A stretch of 64,000 nt of DNA from Saussurea involucrata (Eukaryota; Streptophyta; Magnoliopsida; Asterales; Asteraceae), in assembly GCA_033807775.1 (NCBI GenBank), contig CM066315.1, forward strand, positions 5,956,501 through 6,020,500, read 5' to 3'. The notes beneath the pieces are model-generated. The model was given only the letters and a program-made list of their open reading frames with translations. It ran no database searches and was not told the origin of the DNA. The translations under genes were made by a program, and so were the position numbers. How positions within the stretch are numbered: position 1 is the stretch's first letter; each line of letters starts with the position of its first letter. This document shows positions 43,942 through 55,890 of this stretch, one piece after another.

Positions 43942-45864
43942 TTAAAACCATAAACGCATGCCACCGGGATTATCAACACTAAAGGAGCCTTTAGGAATCC
44001 ACTTTGGTACCATTTTAATTTTACGATCATATTTATCAAAGACGTAAAAAGGAGCATGCATATTCACACTATTTTTTGGTCTAGAAAATTTACTATTATA
44101 CATGCATGCATAAGATTTCCTAGACTTATAATTCACATTATTTATGTTGGACATATATGAGGATTTTTGCACATACGGTTTTCTCATTTCAACATTTTTA
44201 GGTGGTTCAAAATATCTTTTGATAGGCATACATAAGCACTTATCTTTACACGTATCGGAACCAACGCCTTTTCTACAATTAGTGCTATTTGACATATTTA
44301 ACATTTTAAGCACTTTCTCATTGCTACTTTGAAAGGCATGTGCTAACAAATTATCTTTTTCATGTTTATCACATTTTTCTTTTAAACATGCATTTTCCTT
44401 TTTAAGCACATCACAATTAGCACATAAATCATTTTCAACTGTTCTTTTCTCAAGGCATGCAATTTCTTTATTTAAAATGTCACAAGAATTGCAAACATAT
44501 TTTTCACTTAATTTATTTTCTAAATTTATGATTTTTTCATTATCGCATGCAATTTTTTGTTTGCTATCATGAATTTCCTTTTTACTTAATAATAATTCTT
44601 CCTTTAATTTTGCGTTCTCATCTTTATAATTATTTGTAAGCATAACCATTTTTTGAAAGGCATCATTTAACATATCAAGATCATCATCATCATTACATTC
44701 ATCATCGCTAGAGTAATTTGAGTAACACGAGTTTACCTCATCGTCGCTTTCCGCCATGAGACAAATGGCTTCATACTCATTTTCATCTTCACTTGCGCTC
44801 CACGCGCCTCCAACGAAGGCTTTCTCCTTCTTGATTTTAGGTTTATTTCTTTTTGGACACTCGTTGGCATAGTGATCCTTGTCTCCACATGAGTAGCAAA
44901 AGCCCTTCTTTTTCTTGGCTTCTTCATCATCACTTGATTCGCCATTTTTATTTATTTTGTCGTTCCGTTTATGGAACTTTCGGCTTCGGTTTTCTCCACC
45001 ACGGCGATAATCTCCTTTTCTTTGAAACCTATCATTTCTTGAAAACTTTTTGTTAGCTACAAGTTTAGAAAAATTTCTTACCAACATGGCTACATCGTCA
45101 AGATGTTCGGGTTGATCCTTTGAGGAGCTAGCTTTCTCCTTCTTTTTCTTCTTCTCCTTCTCGTCACTTGAAGTTGAAGCTTTAAGCGCCAAAGATTTCT
45201 TTTTATCATGCTCCCGATCTTTGTTCCTTTTTAGTGCAATTTCATGCACTTTGAGATTTCCAATGAGATCATCTAATTTCATCATTGAGAGGTCACGGGA
45301 GTCTTCCAAGGATGTGATTTTCGGCATCCACTCCGGAGGAAGCGCTCGAAGAATTTTTCGCACGTAATCTTCGTTAGGATATGTTCTACCAAGACCTTTC
45401 AAGCTCACCATGATAAGGTTAAAACGTTTAAACATTGAGTCGATTGACTCATCTTTTAACATCTCAAACATTTCATAATCATGTACAAGAATATTTATTT
45501 TTGAGCTTTTGACTTGAGAATTTCCTCTATGAGTATTATTTAGATTTTCCCAAATATCGTGAGCAGTTTCACAAGAATAAACACGTTCAATCTCATCTTT
45601 AGTAAGTGCCGAAAAAAGAATATTTTTAGCTTCAAAATTTAAGCAAACCCAAGCATCCTCAGCGGCGGACCATTCCGCTACTGGTTTTTCACTAATTACT
45701 CCATCTTTGGTTTTGGTGGGTTTATAATCTCCATTTTTAATAATGTCCCAAATTTTTCGACTTTTGCCACGAACGTAGCATTCAAAAAGATTTGCCCAAA
45801 GACCAAAATTTTCGGTGTCAATTTGCGGAATCTTTGTAGAAATAATTCCCTCAGAGGTTGCCAT
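43942..45864 (-). CDS. Copia gag, unit A
   Basis: An intact 640-aa ORF from Met 45862-45864, 64 nt after the primer site. Residues about 20-210 resemble the copia capsid domain (UBN2 type). A basic K/R stretch (about 210-305) leads to a CCHC zinc knuckle at 323-336 (CX2CX4HX4C). Then come an acidic segment (about 355-400) and a long K/E-rich coiled coil with paired CxxC motifs (about 400-540). Gag would form the particle and bind genomic RNA. The long C-terminal extension is unusual for copia and fits Sirevirus-like gags. It is identical to unit B except one residue near the C-terminus (P/L). The only full-length retrotransposon gene type in the window without visible damage. Confidence 0.9.
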   Translation of the reverse strand: MATSEGIISTKIPQIDTENFGLWANLFECYVRGKSRKIWDIIKNGDYKPTKTKDGVISEKPVAEWSAAEDAWVCLNFEAKNILFSALTKDEIERVYSCETAHDIWENLNNTHRGNSQVKSSKINILVHDYEMFEMLKDESIDSMFKRFNLIMVSLKGLGRTYPNEDYVRKILRALPPEWMPKITSLEDSRDLSMMKLDDLIGNLKVHEIALKRNKDREHDKKKSLALKASTSSDEKEKKKKKEKASSSKDQPEHLDDVAMLVRNFSKLVANKKFSRNDRFQRKGDYRRGGENRSRKFHKRNDKINKNGESSDDEEAKKKKGFCYSCGDKDHYANECPKRNKPKIKKEKAFVGGAWSASEDENEYEAICLMAESDDEVNSCYSNYSSDDECNDDDDLDMLNDAFQKMVMLTNNYKDENAKLKEELLLSKKEIHDSKQKIACDNEKIINLENKLSEKYVCNSCDILNKEIACLEKRTVENDLCANCDVLKKENACLKEKCDKHEKDNLLAHAFQSSNEKVLKMLNMSNSTNCRKGVGSDTCKDKCLCMPIKRYFEPPKNVEMRKPYVQKSSYMSNINNVNYKSRKSYACMYNSKFSRPKNSVNMHAPFYVFDKYDRKIKMVPKWIPKGSFSVDNPGGMRLWF

Positions 45865-45928
45865 TTAAAATATAAGAACAAGTTTTTTTTTTAAAAAGCA
45901 CAAATATTTTTAAAGAAACTTGCAACCC

Positions 45929-45940
45929 GCTCTGATACCA
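45929..45940 (-). promoter_or_regulatory. Primer binding site, copia unit A
   Basis: Sense TGGTATCAGAGC, 2 nt after LTR 2; initiator tRNA-Met type. Confidence 0.92.
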
Positions 45941-45942
45941 AT

Positions 45943-47140
45943 TGTTAGGACAACCTTAGGGGGGGTAAAGGTTGTAATTAAAAATATTTCACAAATAAAA
46001 ATTCTCTTATCAAAATCAACAACAAATATTGCATGCACAACAAATATATAAATAAAATTAAGTGCACAACGGGAATATAAAGAGATAAGGGTAGAGAATA
46101 TTGATACCGACACCGAGATTTAAAGTGGTTCACCACCAACTGGCTGGCTAGTCCACTTGCCGAGACACTTCTCGACACACTGATTCACTATAAGTGTTCT
46201 TTATGGTAGAACACAAACCTTGATACAATGATAATAAAATCTCTTGCTTTTGCTCGAGAACGTGAATCACTCACACTATTCAAATACTTACAAGAGAATA
46301 TATCTCACAATATTGATCACTCTTGTATAAGTATAACACTTGGATTTTTGAGGGTTTGATCACTCAAAAAAATATATTGAATAAGTGATGTAGCTGAGAG
46401 TTTCTCCAAAAAATAGGTATTCCAATTCTTGCTGGGAGTTGAGAATGCTGCATGATATATATACTTGGAGCAGCAACGGTCGAAGGGTGCTGCGGTATAC
46501 CGCCTATATGGGCGCGGTATACCGCCCAGAAAAAGTAGCTGACATAAAGAAGTCAACCTGCAAAAGCAACCTGCAACACGTGTAGCAGAGCCGCGGTATA
46601 CCGCCATACACCACGCGGTATACCTCCCAGAAAAAGTAGCTGACAGCAGGAAGGTCAACCTGCAAGAACCTGCCACATGTATAACAGAGCCGCGGTATAC
46701 CGCCGAGCACCACGCGGTATACCGCCTGAAGAAAACAGCTCGGCGCCAGAGAGGAGTCACATCCATTGTTGAAAGACCATAGCTTAAAATAGCATCTGAA
46801 TTCTTTTTGCATTCTTCCAAAAAGAGTCAACAATATTCTTTTGGCTTAAATTTAAATTTTAAACTCAAAACTTTTCTAAATTTATTTAAATCAAGGATTT
46901 AATTAAAATATTGGGTTAGGTTTTTGAAATATCCAAGTGGTATATTATTTTAGGGTGTTTATTATTATGAGATATATGATGACGTAAACACCAGTTTTGG
47001 ACTCTTCAGATAAAATCTTCATGTTGTCCAATTAACTGCACACTTGGATAAAATTGTTAGAAAAACAATAATACGGTGTGTTTGTAATCATCAAAATAAA
47101 TATATAAAATATATAGAGATGTGGTACACTTGCACCAACA
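45943..47140 (-). repeat. Copia LTR 2 (shared middle LTR)
   Basis: Serves as 5' LTR of unit A and 3' LTR of unit B. No TSD on either side: it touches the unit A primer site on one side and the unit B PPT on the other. Same length as LTRs 1 and 3, and I found no difference between them. Confidence 0.93.
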
Positions 47141-47320
47141 ATCTCCCCCTTTTTGATGATGACAAACACAACCGCTAAACACGAGAGCATACTCGGTTTC
47201 TCTCCCCCTTTTGTCGAAGCAAAAAGGGTTAAGAAAGACGTTATGCTCCTCCTCGAGAGATGCTCCCCCTCAAGAGATGCTCCCCCTCAAAATATGCAAA
47301 TAATTGAGAGTAGCAGTATC

Positions 47321-50300
47321 TCATGGGTTATACTCAAGCATGCCTAAACCAAGTCTTAATTTAAAGAACGATTTTTTGTTTAGGGCTTTAGTAAAAATAT
47401 CGGCCAGATTGTCTTCGGAATCAACTTTTTCAAGCACGATGTGGCCTTTTTGAACATTATCTCGTAGAAAATGATGTCGCAACTCAATATGTTTGGTACG
47501 AGAATGCAAAACGGGATTTTTACTTAGGTTTATGGCACTTGAGTTATCACACATAATTGGAATTTTGGATTGACGTACCTCAAAGTCGGTAAGTGTGTGC
47601 TTCATCCATAGAACTTGAGCACACGCTCTCGCGGCGGCTACATATTCCGCTTCGGTAGTGGATAAGGCTACGGAATGTTGTTTCTTGGAAAACCAAGACA
47701 CAAGCGAGAGACCTATAAAGGCACATACTCCACTAGTGCTTTTTCGATCAACCATCGAGCCACCAAGATCGGAATCGGTGAAGCATGTTACTTCTAGCTC
47801 GGGTTGTTTTGGATACCATAGTCCAAGATTCGTAGTCCCTCTAAGATATCTAAAGATACGCTTGACGGCTTCATAGTGAGATTGTTTAGGCGAAGATTGA
47901 AAGCGAGCACATAAACACACACTATACATGATATCAGGTCTACTAGCAGTTAAATACAATAAGCTACCAATCATGCCACGATAAATCTTTTCATTAAAAT
48001 CGGTTCCCTCTTCGTCACTAGATAATTTTAGATTGGTGGTCATCGGAGTTTCAACAGGTTTGACATTTTCAAAATTAAACTTTTTCAGCATGTCTTTACA
48101 GTATTTTGATTGACTTATAAAGGTACCATTTTCACTTTGTTTTATTTGCAATCCTAAGAAGAATTTTAATTCTCCCATCATGCTCATTTCAAATTCATTA
48201 GTCATTTTTGTAGCAAATTCATTACAAAGATTTTCATTTGTAGAACCAAAGATAATATCATCAACATACACTTGCACAACCACAATATCATTTTGAGCAT
48301 ATTTGACAAACAAAGTATTATCTATTTTACCCATACTATAACCACTTGTAATTAAAAAAGATTTTAAACTATCATACCATGCACGCGGAGCTTGCTTTAA
48401 ACCATAAAGCGCCTTTTTTAATTTATAAACATGCGTCGGATTTTCAAAATTTTCAAAGCCGGGAGGTTGGGAAACATATACCTCCTCATTTATAAAACCA
48501 TTTAGGAAAGCACTTCTGACATCCATTTGATATAATTTAAAATTTTTAGCATTCGCAAAAGCGAGAAGCATTCGAATAGACTCTAACCTTGCAACTGGTG
48601 CAAAGGTTTCATCATAATCGATACCTTCTTGTTGATTGTACCCCTTGGCAACTAAACGTGCCTTGTTTCGGGTGACTTCACCGTTTTCGTCTACCTTGTT
48701 ACGAAAGACCCATCGTGTGCCAATAATGGTTTGACCGCTAGGGCAAGGAACTAAGTCCCACACATCATTCCTAGTAAACTGGTTTAACTCTTCTTGCATG
48801 GCCATTATCCAATCCTCATCACCTAAAGCTTCTTCTATGTTTTTAGGTTCTATGGCTGAGATAAAGGCGTGAAAGGCACAAAGGGTATGGATTTGTGATC
48901 TAGTCGTTCTTTGGTTTAGGTCACCTATGATTTGATCTACGGGATGGCCTCTAGATGTTCTAAGGTTAGGATCATCTACTCCTTGTGGAACATAACATGG
49001 AGGGGCATCACTAGATTCTACATTGTTTGTAAGAGATTGGGTACCTAAGTCCAAGGTTCTAAGATGTTGGGCTAGTGCATCTCCTTCACAACCATCATCA
49101 TTTACTAAGGGTGCACTAGGTTTAGGAGGACTTTCATCAAAGCTTACATTTAGGGATTCTTCAACAACCATGGTCTCTTTATTAAGGACTCTATAGGCTT
49201 TGCTATTCCAAGAATAACCAAGGAATACTCCCTCATAGGCTTTTGGGTCAAATTTGGTCAAATAAGATTTGGTATCTAAAATAAAACATTTACAACCAAA
49301 TACCTTAAGATGGGCTAAGGAAGGCTTTCTACCACGTAGGATCTCATAAGGGGTCTTATTTAGGATACTCCTAATTAGCACACGATTGAGGACATAGGTC
49401 GCGGTAGCTACGGCATCACACCAAAACTTTTGGGGAACTTGATGTTCATTGAGCATTGTCCTACTCATTTCTTGTAGGGTTCTATTTTTCCTCTCCACAA
49501 CCCCATTAGATTGAGGAGTGCGAGGAGCAGAAAAATTGTGCGTTATACCATATTTGTCGCAAAACGCACCAAATTGAGTTTCATTATCGAATTCGCGTCC
49601 ATGGTCCGTACGAATCGAAACAATCGTGCAACCTTGTTGGTTTTGAATTCGTTTTCCCAAAATCTTCAAAAGCTTCATTTTTATGTTTTAAAAATAAAGT
49701 CCACGTATATCGGGAAAAATCATCTACAATTACTAGAGTGTAATAATTTCCTCCAAAACTTTGAATGGCCATAGGGCCAAAAAGATCCATGTGTAAAAGT
49801 TCTAAAACTCTTTTAGTTGAAATCACATTTTTTGATTTATGAGAAACATGAGTTTGTTTGCCGACACGACATGCATCACAAAAATGATTATCAAATTTTA
49901 ATTTTGGAAGGTCACTCACAAGCTCCTTATTTTTCAAATTTTGAATTAATCTAAGGTTAGCGTGACCTAAACGTCTATGCCACAAAGTCGAATTATCATA
50001 TACGGAAGATAAACAAACATTTTTATTTACATCAGTTTTACAAACATAAAGATTTCCTTTTATAACCCCATTCAAAAGAACTTTACCATTTTTCAGAATT
50101 TTGCAAGAGTCTTCTTCAAAAACAACAATTATACCATTTTTGCACAGTTGACGAACACTTAGCAAGTTAAATTTCAAATTATCAACATGCGTAACATCTA
50201 AAAATGTAACATTGTTGCAAGAAATTGTACCTTTCCCAATTACCTTTCCTTTGGAGTTTCCTCCAAAAATTACTAGTCCACCATCACATGACTCATATGA

Positions 50301-50363
50301 TGAAAAAAGATTATGGTTTCCGGTCATGTGACGTGTGCATCCACTATCAAGAATCCAATCCAT
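47321..50363 (-). pseudogene. Copia pol, unit B (same frameshift as unit A)
   Basis: Same layout as unit A: 259-aa frame (49584-50363), then 785-aa frame (47321-49678), with the identical frame change in the integrase core. Differences from A include S at residue 50 (typical), S instead of R in the WYD-LK segment (residue 436), and M instead of V at 449. A shared disabling shift means the damage predates the duplication. Confidence 0.9.
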
Positions 50364-50737
50364 ATCAAGATTTATCTACAACATTTAAAGTACAACTTTT
50401 ATGGTCCCCACATCTTATGGGTCCTTTGAAAGTTAGTCTAGAAAGCATAGAAAACCACATATAATAATAAATATATTTTCACAAAAAATATACAGACAAG
50501 AAAATTATTTACTCAACCCTTTTCGGTAGCTCTACTTGGAAGCGACCAGGAAAGACGGTGAGGGTGGTAAGCGCGAAGGCACTTTAAAAACCGACCTCAT
50601 TAGAATTCGAAGAATTCGCCTTTATCTTTCCTAGACACCGTATCCAAATAGGTGAGCCTATTCGGAGTTGATTCATAATTTTCAAACACAGAATATATAT
50701 ATATATATGTATATAATATATATATGCAAAAAAAAAT

Positions 50738-52660
50738 TTAAAACCATAAACGCATGCCACCGAGATTATCAACACTAAAGGAGCCTTTAGGAATCCACTT
50801 TGGTACCATTTTAATTTTACGATCATATTTATCAAAGACGTAAAAAGGAGCATGCATATTCACACTATTTTTTGGTCTAGAAAATTTACTATTATACATG
50901 CATGCATAAGATTTCCTAGACTTATAATTCACATTATTTATGTTGGACATATATGAGGATTTTTGCACATACGGTTTTCTCATTTCAACATTTTTAGGTG
51001 GTTCAAAATATCTTTTGATAGGCATACATAAGCACTTATCTTTACACGTATCGGAACCAACGCCTTTTCTACAATTAGTGCTATTTGACATATTTAACAT
51101 TTTAAGCACTTTCTCATTGCTACTTTGAAAGGCATGTGCTAACAAATTATCTTTTTCATGTTTATCACATTTTTCTTTTAAACATGCATTTTCCTTTTTA
51201 AGCACATCACAATTAGCACATAAATCATTTTCAACTGTTCTTTTCTCAAGGCATGCAATTTCTTTATTTAAAATGTCACAAGAATTGCAAACATATTTTT
51301 CACTTAATTTATTTTCTAAATTTATGATTTTTTCATTATCGCATGCAATTTTTTGTTTGCTATCATGAATTTCCTTTTTACTTAATAATAATTCTTCCTT
51401 TAATTTTGCGTTCTCATCTTTATAATTATTTGTAAGCATAACCATTTTTTGAAAGGCATCATTTAACATATCAAGATCATCATCATCATTACATTCATCA
51501 TCGCTAGAGTAATTTGAGTAACACGAGTTTACCTCATCGTCGCTTTCCGCCATGAGACAAATGGCTTCATACTCATTTTCATCTTCACTTGCGCTCCACG
51601 CGCCTCCAACGAAGGCTTTCTCCTTCTTGATTTTAGGTTTATTTCTTTTTGGACACTCGTTGGCATAGTGATCCTTGTCTCCACATGAGTAGCAAAAGCC
51701 CTTCTTTTTCTTGGCTTCTTCATCATCACTTGATTCGCCATTTTTATTTATTTTGTCGTTCCGTTTATGGAACTTTCGGCTTCGGTTTTCTCCACCACGG
51801 CGATAATCTCCTTTTCTTTGAAACCTATCATTTCTTGAAAACTTTTTGTTAGCTACAAGTTTAGAAAAATTTCTTACCAACATGGCTACATCGTCAAGAT
51901 GTTCGGGTTGATCCTTTGAGGAGCTAGCTTTCTCCTTCTTTTTCTTCTTCTCCTTCTCGTCACTTGAAGTTGAAGCTTTAAGCGCCAAAGATTTCTTTTT
52001 ATCATGCTCCCGATCTTTGTTCCTTTTTAGTGCAATTTCATGCACTTTGAGATTTCCAATGAGATCATCTAATTTCATCATTGAGAGGTCACGGGAGTCT
52101 TCCAAGGATGTGATTTTCGGCATCCACTCCGGAGGAAGCGCTCGAAGAATTTTTCGCACGTAATCTTCGTTAGGATATGTTCTACCAAGACCTTTCAAGC
52201 TCACCATGATAAGGTTAAAACGTTTAAACATTGAGTCGATTGACTCATCTTTTAACATCTCAAACATTTCATAATCATGTACAAGAATATTTATTTTTGA
52301 GCTTTTGACTTGAGAATTTCCTCTATGAGTATTATTTAGATTTTCCCAAATATCGTGAGCAGTTTCACAAGAATAAACACGTTCAATCTCATCTTTAGTA
52401 AGTGCCGAAAAAAGAATATTTTTAGCTTCAAAATTTAAGCAAACCCAAGCATCCTCAGCGGCGGACCATTCCGCTACTGGTTTTTCACTAATTACTCCAT
52501 CTTTGGTTTTGGTGGGTTTATAATCTCCATTTTTAATAATGTCCCAAATTTTTCGACTTTTGCCACGAACGTAGCATTCAAAAAGATTTGCCCAAAGACC
52601 AAAATTTTCGGTGTCAATTTGCGGAATCTTTGTAGAAATAATTCCCTCAGAGGTTGCCAT
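50738..52660 (-). CDS. Copia gag, unit B
   Basis: Intact 640-aa ORF, the duplicate of 43942-45864 with the same capsid-like region, CCHC knuckle at 323-336, acidic segment and coiled coil. One residue difference near the C-terminus. It lies behind LTR 3, which has a complete promoter region, and could supply gag in trans to a related element. Confidence 0.9.
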   Translation of the reverse strand: MATSEGIISTKIPQIDTENFGLWANLFECYVRGKSRKIWDIIKNGDYKPTKTKDGVISEKPVAEWSAAEDAWVCLNFEAKNILFSALTKDEIERVYSCETAHDIWENLNNTHRGNSQVKSSKINILVHDYEMFEMLKDESIDSMFKRFNLIMVSLKGLGRTYPNEDYVRKILRALPPEWMPKITSLEDSRDLSMMKLDDLIGNLKVHEIALKRNKDREHDKKKSLALKASTSSDEKEKKKKKEKASSSKDQPEHLDDVAMLVRNFSKLVANKKFSRNDRFQRKGDYRRGGENRSRKFHKRNDKINKNGESSDDEEAKKKKGFCYSCGDKDHYANECPKRNKPKIKKEKAFVGGAWSASEDENEYEAICLMAESDDEVNSCYSNYSSDDECNDDDDLDMLNDAFQKMVMLTNNYKDENAKLKEELLLSKKEIHDSKQKIACDNEKIINLENKLSEKYVCNSCDILNKEIACLEKRTVENDLCANCDVLKKENACLKEKCDKHEKDNLLAHAFQSSNEKVLKMLNMSNSTNCRKGVGSDTCKDKCLCMPIKRYFEPPKNVEMRKPYVQKSSYMSNINNVNYKSRKSYACMYNSKFSRPKNSVNMHAPFYVFDKYDRKIKMVPKWIPKGSFSVDNLGGMRLWF

Positions 52661-52724
52661 TTAAAATATAAGAACAAGTTTTTTTTTTAAAAAGCACAAA
52701 TATTTTTAAAGAAACTTGCAACCC

Positions 52725-52736
52725 GCTCTGATACCA
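52725..52736 (-). promoter_or_regulatory. Primer binding site, copia unit B
   Basis: Sense TGGTATCAGAGC next to LTR 3. Confidence 0.92.
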
Positions 52737-52738
52737 AT

Positions 52739-53936
52739 TGTTAGGACAACCTTAGGGGGGGTAAAGGTTGTAATTAAAAATATTTCACAAATAAAAATTC
52801 TCTTATCAAAATCAACAACAAATATTGCATGCACAACAAATATATAAATAAAATTAAGTGCACAACGGGAATATAAAGAGATAAGGGTAGAGAATATTGA
52901 TACCGACACCGAGATTTAAAGTGGTTCACCACCAACTGGCTGGCTAGTCCACTTGCCGAGACACTTCTCGACACACTGATTCACTATAAGTGTTCTTTAT
53001 GGTAGAACACAAACCTTGATACAATGATAATAAAATCTCTTGCTTTTGCTCGAGAACGTGAATCACTCACACTATTCAAATACTTACAAGAGAATATATC
53101 TCACAATATTGATCACTCTTGTATAAGTATAACACTTGGATTTTTGAGGGTTTGATCACTCAAAAAAATATATTGAATAAGTGATGTAGCTGAGAGTTTC
53201 TCCAAAAAATAGGTATTCCAATTCTTGCTGGGAGTTGAGAATGCTGCATGATATATATACTTGGAGCAGCAACGGTCGAAGGGTGCTGCGGTATACCGCC
53301 TATATGGGCGCGGTATACCGCCCAGAAAAAGTAGCTGACATAAAGAAGTCAACCTGCAAAAGCAACCTGCAACACGTGTAGCAGAGCCGCGGTATACCGC
53401 CATACACCACGCGGTATACCTCCCAGAAAAAGTAGCTGACAGCAGGAAGGTCAACCTGCAAGAACCTGCCACATGTATAACAGAGCCGCGGTATACCGCC
53501 GAGCACCACGCGGTATACCGCCTGAAGAAAACAGCTCGGCGCCAGAGAGGAGTCACATCCATTGTTGAAAGACCATAGCTTAAAATAGCATCTGAATTCT
53601 TTTTGCATTCTTCCAAAAAGAGTCAACAATATTCTTTTGGCTTAAATTTAAATTTTAAACTCAAAACTTTTCTAAATTTATTTAAATCAAGGATTTAATT
53701 AAAATATTGGGTTAGGTTTTTGAAATATCCAAGTGGTATATTATTTTAGGGTGTTTATTATTATGAGATATATGATGACGTAAACACCAGTTTTGGACTC
53801 TTCAGATAAAATCTTCATGTTGTCCAATTAACTGCACACTTGGATAAAATTGTTAGAAAAACAATAATACGGTGTGTTTGTAATCATCAAAATAAATATA
53901 TAAAATATATAGAGATGTGGTACACTTGCACCAACA
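52739..53936 (-). repeat. Copia LTR 3 (5' LTR of the array)
   Basis: Outer 5' LTR; palindromes as in LTR 1 shifted by 13604 bp. Ends at the CTTCT TSD inside the host copia gag. Confidence 0.93.
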
Positions 53937-54632
53937 CTTCTTCTTACAAAAGTTGCAGAATTTTCTCTTGACCTTGGATTTCGACCTTGATCTCATCGGG
54001 CTCTTGAACTCTCTCTCCGTTTGTCTCCCTCTCACACTAAGGCCTTCGGCCGCCTTAGTTACTTTTGCAATCTGCTTCATCTTGTTCTTTGCATTCAGAG
54101 ATGCATAGACCTCCTCCAACGACAAAGTCTCCCGACTATAGATAATGGTATCCATGAAATTAGAAAATGACGGTGGCAATGAACACAAGAGAATCAAACC
54201 CAAATCTTCCTCATCGTATGACACATCCAAGTTCTTCAAGTCTTCAACGATCTCTTTGAACGTAGAGATGTGTTCGGTAATGGATCCACCCTCCTCTAAC
54301 CGATGAGTATAGAGTCTTTGTTTCATGTGGAGTTTGTTGGGTAAACTCTTGGTCATCAATAAGCTTTCTAACTTCGCCCACATTCCAGCCGTAGAAGTCT
54401 CGTCACAGACATCTTGTAGAACATCGTTTGACAAGTGTAGACGAATTTGAGATATCGCTCTCAAATCATTGTAGTCCTTCAACTCATCGCCCCATGCCGC
54501 GGGCATCGCATCGCGGCCCTCGATACACCAATGTAAACCCATTTGTATCAACACATCCTTCATCTTGATTTTCCAAAGAGGAAATCGTGTGTTCCTATCA
54601 AGTAACGGCATATCAATCTTCATGGTTGACAT
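53937..54632 (-). pseudogene. Host copia gag, N-terminal part
   Basis: Starts at Met 54630-54632 (MSTMKIDMPLLDRN...), preceded by a short leader and primer site. A UBN2-type capsid region (LWKIKMKDVLI, then LPPSFSNFMDTI) leads into a basic R/K stretch and the first CX2C half of a zinc knuckle at about 53940-53960. The array inserted between the two halves; the HX4C half is at 39100-39134. The reading frame matches on both sides once one TSD copy is removed. The listed longer ORF (53853-54731) includes LTR and leader residues that do not belong. Confidence 0.88.
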
Positions 54633-54690
54633 CGTCTTCAAACCCAATTGAGAATCACCAATGTAGTTTATCGAAAAACAAAACCCGGAA

Positions 54691-54702
54691 GCTCTGATAC
54701 CA
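54691..54702 (-). promoter_or_regulatory. Primer binding site, host copia
   Basis: Sense TGGTATCAGAGC, 2 nt after its LTR. Confidence 0.9.
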
Positions 54703-54704
54703 TC

Positions 54705-55385
54705 TGTTGTAAAATACCGATCACACCACACTCGGAATCGAACTCGTAAAACGATAATCGAACCGAATAGAACCTTGATCGAGAATTAACCCAAGATCCA
54801 AAACGAGTTTAATGCGGAAAACGATAAACCCAATTCTCAACGGCAACGATAAACAACCACAAAATTTAAACGTAACTTGACAAAAATAAACGAGATGGAA
54901 ACGACACCGGATTTACGTGGAAAACCCAAAATGGGAAAACCACGGACGGAGGAGACCACCGAGAAGTCCACTATAATTGACGATGTTACAATGCTTGAGA
55001 AATAGGAGAAATCGATGAAGAGAATTTACAATAAGATTGCTAATCTAATATATGTTGTTGAGAGAATGTTGCTATGTATTTTCTGGAGTGTGTTTCAATA
55101 TTGGAGAGTGCCTCTATATATAGAGTTGCAGGAAACCATGTGGAGAATACTGCTCCAAAAACTGCCGCATGATAAACTGCTCAAAAAACTGCTTTGACTT
55201 TGGTGCCGGAAATATTGACGCTTGCTTTCTCAATTTGACTTTAGTTGCATGCCAAACTCAATTCAAACACTACTGCATGCACCGACTTCCATTTCCATAT
55301 TTGTGTATGGATTTGAATATCCATATTCATATATAACATATTATATATATTTATATGGAATTGTAATTTGGAGTCAAGCTTTACA
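54705..55385 (-). repeat. 5' LTR of host copia
   Basis: Plus strand starts TGTTGTAAAATACC next to the primer site. The outer end is placed at CTTTACA (55385), giving TG..CA, but lacks a partner LTR to confirm. Sense TATATATA at about 55115-55122. Confidence 0.7.
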
Positions 55386-55890
55386 GTATCGAATGTAAAA
55401 CTAGTGTGTCGTGTGCTAAGACTGCTGGTCGAGAGTGTAAATCGAGCGTCGAGAGCGATCACTTGAGAGAAAGTTCTTTGCTCTGGATGTTCTTGAGTAT
55501 GCAGTGTGATTCCAGATTTCGATGATCCAAATGATGGCTTTGTCTTCGTATTTATAGTCTTCGCATGCATTTAATGACTCCATGAATTCTTCTAGTAATG
55601 GTCGCAACGGTCTCTGTTGTTTAATGTTCATAACTGCTCTGTCGGTTTCGTCCGTTGGTCATAAATGACGTTTGACCTGCATTAAATGATGAAATCATAA
55701 CAGAAGAGTCGTACGTTAGTCGGTCGAGGTCGCGCGTTTCTACATGACGGTCGAGTGTCGAGAGGTACGTTCGACTCTGGCTTTGGTCAAAAGACGGAGT
55801 GTTTGTGATTTGACTTTGTTATAAGAGAAGTGCAATAAACGTTCTTAATGTCTTGGTCGTGATCGAGACTGGTGAATTTTTACCCAAACA
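55386..55890 (-). repeat. Older LTR fragment hit by host copia
   Basis: Sense strand begins TGTTTGGGTAAAAATTCACC at 55890, has a CTATAAATAC box (about 55548-55557), several GTCGAG motifs, and breaks off at 55386 where the host copia LTR starts. Looks like a copia-type LTR; the rest is not in the window. Confidence 0.55.

Larger units (their letters stand above)
39135..53936 (-). mobile_element. Tandem Ty1/copia (Sirevirus-like) array: three LTRs, two interiors
   Basis: LTRs at 39135-40332, 45943-47140 and 52739-53936 (each 1198 bp) separate two near-identical interiors. One TSD, CTTCT, flanks the whole block (39130-39134 and 53937-53941), and none flanks the middle LTR. Repeat period is 6808 and 6796 bp; the difference is mainly a (TA)n length change. 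The large gag with CCHC, gag separated from pol, and multiple palindromes upstream of the LTR TATA box suggest a Sirevirus-like lineage. Confidence 0.93.
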
